From: Azolla caroliniana
Taxonomy: Eukaryota > Polypodiophyta
DNA: 64,000 bases
Reading direction: 5' to 3'
Assembly (NCBI GenBank): GCA_043228905.1
Contig: JBHGNT010000005.1
Location: forward strand, 3,100,001 to 3,164,000
The notes under the pieces were generated by a model, which had not been told where the DNA came from, made no database searches, and saw nothing but the letters and a program-made list of their open reading frames with translations. A program made the position numbers and the translations under genes. Of this stretch, positions 30,701 to 39,700 are shown piece after piece; the stretch's first letter is position 1, and each line of letters starts with the position of its first letter.

Positions 30701-33700
30701 GTCCTTTCATTTGAACCATTCTTTCATTTCAGCATACAAAGAATCAGTATTTCCTTGTTCTGACTGCTGTTTTGATGACGTAAGTTCCAAACTTTGCTTT
30801 GGGAGCGTTGAGATCCTAATTGGGTTGCCCGTAATTTCTTATAGCATGAGACAGAGGTGATGGTGCTAAAGAAAGTTTTGATAGTTCTCTGTCAATGAGG
30901 TTGTGCAGTTGTATTGTTGTCCTTCAACAACTTCACATATGTCTCTCGATATCTAGCAAGAACAATTACAAGCATCAATGATCATTATATGCCATTACCT
31001 TCTGGAGTGTACCAAAGCCTTGTCCAAAGAGGCAATAGTATCTCCCTCTTATTTTGTAAAAAACAGTTGGATGGAAAATCTGGTCATATTTTTGCTGTGA
31101 TTCCACATCCTGATGGTACAATTGGAAATCTTATTCTTCCAAAGCTTTCCCTGCATATCTGCCTCTGTCAATCTCCAACCCTTGTGAAGAGATCCTGAGC
31201 TGCCTTATAATACTATGGAGCACATGAAGACATGTGTATCCATATAACACGGCCTGATTATCAATCCATTATGCAACAAGTGTAAAGAAAGAAGAAAGAA
31301 AGAAAGATATATTAACGTCTTTTAAGAGGCCAAAATGGCCAATAAGACCAAACAAGAGATTACATCTTAAGTGTTGTCTGGTGTTTGAGAACAACAAATC
31401 AAAAAAATAAGAGGGGTCATTATAGTGGGCCATCATCCTACAAAGAGGTTTATGGGGCTGATTCACGGTGTTTTATTGTTCAACATAATAATATCATATC
31501 CTTTTGGATCACTCTCTTCTATTTAATTTTGGTTATGTCCAACTGAGAACAATCCTAGGTATATTGGAATGGGGATAGTGCATTTATATTTGTGTCCTTT
31601 CATTTGAACCATTCTTTCATTTCAGCATACAAAGAATCAGTATTTCCTTGTTCTGACTGCTGTTTTGATGACGTAAGTTCCAAACTTTGCTTTGGGAGCG
31701 TTGAGATCCTAATTGGGTTGCCCGTAATTTCTTATAGCATGAGACAGAGGTGATGGTGCTAAAGAAAGTTTTGATAGTTCTCTGTCAATGAGGTTGTGCA
31801 GTTGTATTGTTGTCCTTCAACAACTTCACATATGTCTCTCGATATCTAGCAAGAACAATTACAAGCATCAATGATCATTATATGCCATTACCTTCTGGAG
31901 TGTACCAAAGCCTTGTCCAAAGAGGCAATAGTATCTCCCTCTTATTTTGTAAAAAACAGTTGGATGGAAAATCTGGTCATATTTTTGCTGTGATTCCACA
32001 TCCTGATGGTACAATTGGAAATCTTATTCTTCCAAAGCTTTCCCTGCATATCTGCCTCTGTCAATCTCCAACCCTTGTGAAGAGATCCTGAGCTGCCTTA
32101 TAATACTATGGAGCACATGAAGACATGTGTATCCATATAACACGGCCTGATTATCAATCCATTATGCAACAAGTGTAAAGAAAGAAGAAAGAAAGAAAGA
32201 TATATTAACGTCTTTTAAGAGGCCAAAATGGCCAATAAGACCAAACAAGAGATTACATCTTAAGTGTTGTCTGGTGTTTGAGAACAACAAATCAAAAAAA
32301 TAAGAGGGGTCATTATAGTGGGCCATCATCCTACAAAGAGGTTTATGGGGCTGATTCACGGTGTTTTATTGTTCAACATAATAATATCATATCCTTTTGG
32401 ATCACTCTCTTCTATTTAATTTTGGTTATGTCCAACTGAGAACAATCCTAGGTATATTGGAATGGGGATAGTGCATTTATATTTGTGTCCTTTCATTTGA
32501 ACCATTCTTTCATTTCAGCATACAAAGAATCAGTATTTCCTTGTTCTGACTGCTGTTTTGATGACGTAAGTTCCAAACTTTGCTTTGGGAGCGTTGAGAT
32601 CCTAATTGGGTTGCCCGTAATTTCTTATAGCATGAGACAGAGGTGATGGTGCTAAAGAAAGTTTTGATAGTTCTCTGTCAATGAGGTTGTGCAGTTGTAT
32701 TGTTGTCCTTCAACAACTTCACATATGTCTCTCGATATCTAGCAAGAACAATTACAAGCATCAATGATCATTATATGCCATTACCTTCTGGAGTGTACCA
32801 AAGCCTTGTCCAAAGAGGCAATAGTATCTCCCTCTTATTTTGTAAAAAACAGTTGGATGGAAAATCTGGTCATATTTTTGCTGTGATTCCACATCCTGAT
32901 GGTACAATTGGAAATCTTATTCTTCCAAAGCTTTCCCTGCATATCTGCCTCTGTCAATCTCCAACCCTTGTGAAGAGATCCTGAGCTGCCTTATAATACT
33001 ATGGAGCACATGAAGACATGTGTATCCATATAACACGGCCTGATTATCAATCCATTATGCAACAAGTGTAAAGAAAGAAGAAAGAAAGAAAGATATATTA
33101 ACGTCTTTTAAGAGGCCAAAATGGCCAATAAGACCAAACAAGAGATTACATCTTAAGTGTTGTCTGGTGTTTGAGAACAACAAATCAAAAAAATAAGAGG
33201 GGTCATTATAGTGGGCCATCATCCTACAAAGAGGTTTATGGGGCTGATTCACGGTGTTTTATTGTTCAACATAATAATATCATATCCTTTTGGATCACTC
33301 TCTTCTATTTAATTTTGGTTATGTCCAACTGAGAACAATCCTAGGTATATTGGAATGGGGATAGTGCATTTATATTTGTGTCCTTTCATTTGAACCATTC
33401 TTTCATTTCAGCATACAAAGAATCAGTATTTCCTTGTTCTGACTGCTGTTTTGATGACGTAAGTTCCAAACTTTGCTTTGGGAGCGTTGAGATCCTAATT
33501 GGGTTGCCCGTAATTTCTTATAGCATGAGACAGAGGTGATGGTGCTAAAGAAAGTTTTGATAGTTCTCTGTCAATGAGGTTGTGCAGTTGTATTGTTGTC
33601 CTTCAACAACTTCACATATGTCTCTCGATATCTAGCAAGAACAATTACAAGCATCAATGATCATTATATGCCATTACCTTCTGGAGTGTACCAAAGCCTT

Positions 33701-36700
33701 GTCCAAAGAGGCAATAGTATCTCCCTCTTATTTTGTAAAAAACAGTTGGATGGAAAATCTGGTCATATTTTTGCTGTGATTCCACATCCTGATGGTACAA
33801 TTGGAAATCTTATTCTTCCAAAGCTTTCCCTGCATATCTGCCTCTGTCAATCTCCAACCCTTGTGAAGAGATCCTGAGCTGCCTTATAATACTATGGAGC
33901 ACATGAAGACATGTGTATCCATATAACACGGCCTGATTATCAATCCATTATGCAACAAGTGTAAAGAAAGAAGAAAGAAAGAAAGATATATTAACGTCTT
34001 TTAAGAGGCCAAAATGGCCAATAAGACCAAACAAGAGATTACATCTTAAGTGTTGTCTGGTGTTTGAGAACAACAAATCAAAAAAATAAGAGGGGTCATT
34101 ATAGTGGGCCATCATCCTACAAAGAGGTTTATGGGGCTGATTCACGGTGTTTTATTGTTCAACATAATAATATCATATCCTTTTGGATCACTCTCTTCTA
34201 TTTAATTTTGGTTATGTCCAACTGAGAACAATCCTAGGTATATTGGAATGGGGATAGTGCATTTATATTTGTGTCCTTTCATTTGAACCATTCTTTCATT
34301 TCAGCATACAAAGAATCAGTATTTCCTTGTTCTGACTGCTGTTTTGATGACGTAAGTTCCAAACTTTGCTTTGGGAGCGTTGAGATCCTAATTGGGTTGC
34401 CCGTAATTTCTTATAGCATGAGACAGAGGTGATGGTGCTAAAGAAAGTTTTGATAGTTCTCTGTCAATGAGGTTGTGCAGTTGTATTGTTGTCCTTCAAC
34501 AACTTCACATATGTCTCTCGATATCTAGCAAGAACAATTACAAGCATCAATGATCATTATATGCCATTACCTTCTGGAGTGTACCAAAGCCTTGTCCAAA
34601 GAGGCAATAGTATCTCCCTCTTATTTTGTAAAAAACAGTTGGATGGAAAATCTGGTCATATTTTTGCTGTGATTCCACATCCTGATGGTACAATTGGAAA
34701 TCTTATTCTTCCAAAGCTTTCCCTGCATATCTGCCTCTGTCAATCTCCAACCCTTGTGAAGAGATCCTGAGCTGCCTTATAATACTATGGAGCACATGAA
34801 GACATGTGTATCCATATAACACGGCCTGATTATCAATCCATTATGCAACAAGTGTAAAGAAAGAAGAAAGAAAGAAAGATATATTAACGTCTTTTAAGAG
34901 GCCAAAATGGCCAATAAGACCAAACAAGAGATTACATCTTAAGTGTTGTCTGGTGTTTGAGAACAACAAATCAAAAAAATAAGAGGGGTCATTATAGTGG
35001 GCCATCATCCTACAAAGAGGTTTATGGGGCTGATTCACGGTGTTTTATTGTTCAACATAATAATATCATATCCTTTTGGATCACTCTCTTCTATTTAATT
35101 TTGGTTATGTCCAACTGAGAACAATCCTAGGTATATTGGAATGGGGATAGTGCATTTATATTTGTGTCCTTTCATTTGAACCATTCTTTCATTTCAGCAT
35201 ACAAAGAATCAGTATTTCCTTGTTCTGACTGCTGTTTTGATGACGTAAGTTCCAAACTTTGCTTTGGGAGCGTTGAGATCCTAATTGGGTTGCCCGTAAT
35301 TTCTTATAGCATGAGACAGAGGTGATGGTGCTAAAGAAAGTTTTGATAGTTCTCTGTCAATGAGGTTGTGCAGTTGTATTGTTGTCCTTCAACAACTTCA
35401 CATATGTCTCTCGATATCTAGCAAGAACAATTACAAGCATCAATGATCATTATATGCCATTACCTTCTGGAGTGTACCAAAGCCTTGTCCAAAGAGGCAA
35501 TAGTATCTCCCTCTTATTTTGTAAAAAACAGTTGGATGGAAAATCTGGTCATATTTTTGCTGTGATTCCACATCCTGATGGTACAATTGGAAATCTTATT
35601 CTTCCAAAGCTTTCCCTGCATATCTGCCTCTGTCAATCTCCAACCCTTGTGAAGAGATCCTGAGCTGCCTTATAATACTATGGAGCACATGAAGACATGT
35701 GTATCCATATAACACGGCCTGATTATCAATCCATTATGCAACAAGTGTAAAGAAAGAAGAAAGAAAGAAAGATATATTAACGTCTTTTAAGAGGCCAAAA
35801 TGGCCAATAAGACCAAACAAGAGATTACATCTTAAGTGTTGTCTGGTGTTTGAGAACAACAAATCAAAAAAATAAGAGGGGTCATTATAGTGGGCCATCA
35901 TCCTACAAAGAGGTTTATGGGGCTGATTCACGGTGTTTTATTGTTCAACATAATAATATCATATCCTTTTGGATCACTCTCTTCTATTTAATTTTGGTTA
36001 TGTCCAACTGAGAACAATCCTAGGTATATTGGAATGGGGATAGTGCATTTATATTTGTGTCCTTTCATTTGAACCATTCTTTCATTTCAGCATACAAAGA
36101 ATCAGTATTTCCTTGTTCTGACTGCTGTTTTGATGACGTAAGTTCCAAACTTTGCTTTGGGAGCGTTGAGATCCTAATTGGGTTGCCCGTAATTTCTTAT
36201 AGCATGAGACAGAGGTGATGGTGCTAAAGAAAGTTTTGATAGTTCTCTGTCAATGAGGTTGTGCAGTTGTATTGTTGTCCTTCAACAACTTCACATATGT
36301 CTCTCGATATCTAGCAAGAACAATTACAAGCATCAATGATCATTATATGCCATTACCTTCTGGAGTGTACCAAAGCCTTGTCCAAAGAGGCAATAGTATC
36401 TCCCTCTTATTTTGTAAAAAACAGTTGGATGGAAAATCTGGTCATATTTTTGCTGTGATTCCACATCCTGATGGTACAATTGGAAATCTTATTCTTCCAA
36501 AGCTTTCCCTGCATATCTGCCTCTGTCAATCTCCAACCCTTGTGAAGAGATCCTGAGCTGCCTTATAATACTATGGAGCACATGAAGACATGTGTATCCA
36601 TATAACACGGCCTGATTATCAATCCATTATGCAACAAGTGTAAAGAAAGAAGAAAGAAAGAAAGATATATTAACGTCTTTTAAGAGGCCAAAATGGCCAA

Positions 36701-39700
36701 TAAGACCAAACAAGAGATTACATCTTAAGTGTTGTCTGGTGTTTGAGAACAACAAATCAAAAAAATAAGAGGGGTCATTATAGTGGGCCATCATCCTACA
36801 AAGAGGTTTATGGGGCTGATTCACGGTGTTTTATTGTTCAACATAATAATATCATATCCTTTTGGATCACTCTCTTCTATTTAATTTTGGTTATGTCCAA
36901 CTGAGAACAATCCTAGGTATATTGGAATGGGGATAGTGCATTTATATTTGTGTCCTTTCATTTGAACCATTCTTTCATTTCAGCATACAAAGAATCAGTA
37001 TTTCCTTGTTCTGACTGCTGTTTTGATGACGTAAGTTCCAAACTTTGCTTTGGGAGCGTTGAGATCCTAATTGGGTTGCCCGTAATTTCTTATAGCATGA
37101 GACAGAGGTGATGGTGCTAAAGAAAGTTTTGATAGTTCTCTGTCAATGAGGTTGTGCAGTTGTATTGTTGTCCTTCAACAACTTCACATATGTCTCTCGA
37201 TATCTAGCAAGAACAATTACAAGCATCAATGATCATTATATGCCATTACCTTCTGGAGTGTACCAAAGCCTTGTCCAAAGAGGCAATAGTATCTCCCTCT
37301 TATTTTGTAAAAAACAGTTGGATGGAAAATCTGGTCATATTTTTGCTGTGATTCCACATCCTGATGGTACAATTGGAAATCTTATTCTTCCAAAGCTTTC
37401 CCTGCATATCTGCCTCTGTCAATCTCCAACCCTTGTGAAGAGATCCTGAGCTGCCTTATAATACTATGGAGCACATGAAGACATGTGTATCCATATAACA
37501 CGGCCTGATTATCAATCCATTATGCAACAAGTGTAAAGAAAGAAGAAAGAAAGAAAGATATATTAACGTCTTTTAAGAGGCCAAAATGGCCAATAAGACC
37601 AAACAAGAGATTACATCTTAAGTGTTGTCTGGTGTTTGAGAACAACAAATCAAAAAAATAAGAGGGGTCATTATAGTGGGCCATCATCCTACAAAGAGGT
37701 TTATGGGGCTGATTCACGGTGTTTTATTGTTCAACATAATAATATCATATCCTTTTGGATCACTCTCTTCTATTTAATTTTGGTTATGTCCAACTGAGAA
37801 CAATCCTAGGTATATTGGAATGGGGATAGTGCATTTATATTTGTGTCCTTTCATTTGAACCATTCTTTCATTTCAGCATACAAAGAATCAGTATTTCCTT
37901 GTTCTGACTGCTGTTTTGATGACGTAAGTTCCAAACTTTGCTTTGGGAGCTCCCAAATCCATTGCATACAACTCACTGTTCATAAGAATGACTCATTGCT
38001 ATTTGGGCTGCAACCATCTCAGCTTGGATGACCTCATGGGACACTAATGCGTTGGTCCTTATCATGGAAGCAATCATCAAGATAAAAGGTTTGGTCCTCA
38101 AGTGCCACTTTGTAGAGAAGATTGGTGCAACAAGTATATCAAACAACCACAATTTTGTTCATTGTTCATGGTTTTTGCTACTATATATGTGCACACTGTC
38201 TTTCAAGGGCAGCAAAGGCTGCATATCCTAAGGAAAGTCAAACATAAGCAGTGTCCCATAGGGAGAACCAAGGTCCTATGAATGTTACTTTTAGGTATGT
38301 ATAGGAATTGTGTATACGTAAATGTTGCTTTGCTCTAAAATAGAATTCAACATTTTAAGATGTAATCTCTAGTGTGATCCCATAAGCCATTTTGGCCTCA
38401 TAAAATACATTAATTCATCTCTCCTTCTATCTTCTTTCTGCCAATAACAGTTCTAGTTCTTTTCTTGTTAGCCATGCTTGAGTGGTGTTAAACACTGACC
38501 CTTCTGTTTTATCAAGGCTTACAAAGAAGTCTTTCTTTTTTCCAAAATAACTTTAGATATATTTATAGTTGCTTCGGAGAGTCTGAAATCAACTCACTAT
38601 CATGATTTGTAATATTTGTATGGTTGACCCCTGATAGCATGCTCCTGAAACACCCAAATCTCTCTTCACAATTAGATACCGCATCTATATATCGACCAGA
38701 TTACCTCTTCTTTTCAAGGAGTTCATTACTATCTCCTTAAGACACGTTAGTGGTTCAAGGACTTGTGATGTATAGGGTAATAATCTATATAGTTTCTAGT
38801 TTGAGTGGTTTGAAGAAATTCTCAACCCCCAATTATTAAGTAACATCTGAATCTTAATGAACTACAATATTATATAGCTAACTGTTGGATCTTGTATCAA
38901 TTTGGAATCATGTCTTGGAGATGAAAGTCAGCTTAGGAGAGAGATTGTGGATAGAAATGTGAGTTTCCTATACATAGAAGGAGAAAAGATACATAAAGAG
39001 AAATCATGTTTGACAGAATTAGAAGCTAGAATGAGCTAGTTGGGTTGTATATAACACTATTTTAACTCAGTACACATGCAGGATATGCATATCTACTTAC
39101 TATGACCATCTATTGGTACATGATGACACCTTTTGTGGGGTTCACGTTTATTCCTTTTGCCAAGTCTCTTTAATTTTAATCAATGTTGATTTTTCAATAA
39201 AATAATTAGGTGTCTATAAAATTATTTTGTTCATGTAGGATTGGAAGTAGTATGGTTATATCATATTGGAATCAATTATCCATATTAACGGTGAATGTGC
39301 ATGTCGACTATGGAACACTCTATATGGGAGCACACGACTCCAAAGTATGGATGCCAGTTTTGGAGGCAAGGAATACAACAGATAATATCACTTTCATAGG
39401 CTCTCTAAATGTGGTGAATGAAGCTTTGAGAATGCTCCTTTATATCGGGTATGCAATTTTCAATTTCTTTTAGATCTAAGAATACTATGTTCCCAAAAAA
39501 ATGTACTTTCAAAAAAATCATAAACATCTTATTTGTGATACAACCTAAGTTTTAAGACTAACCAAATTCAAAACAAAGTGGAAATTAATAAATTTATCTA
39601 ATAGGTTTTTACTTCAATTAATAGTAAGAAGCTAATTTATGATAAGCACGAAAGTAAGATAGCTAAATTCAGCCATTTCTGTTATGATATATTCTTATTT

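Noticed and set aside
30733-30779. Genuine coding exon of the GEX2-like gene
   Set aside because: Inclusion breaks the frame with an in-frame TGA, and the flanking exons join perfectly in phase 2 without it. Kept only as a decoy-exon hypothesis.
30021-37717. Nine identical 94-codon frames (+) and nine 65-codon frames (-) in the array
   Set aside because: They are by-products of a repeated LINE 3' region. The translation has no conserved domain in those frames, while the readable LINE relics lie in other frames and contain stops.
29914-37950. CRISPR array or prophage-like repeat
   Set aside because: Units are 893 bp, direct and without variable spacers, and the context is a plant intron.
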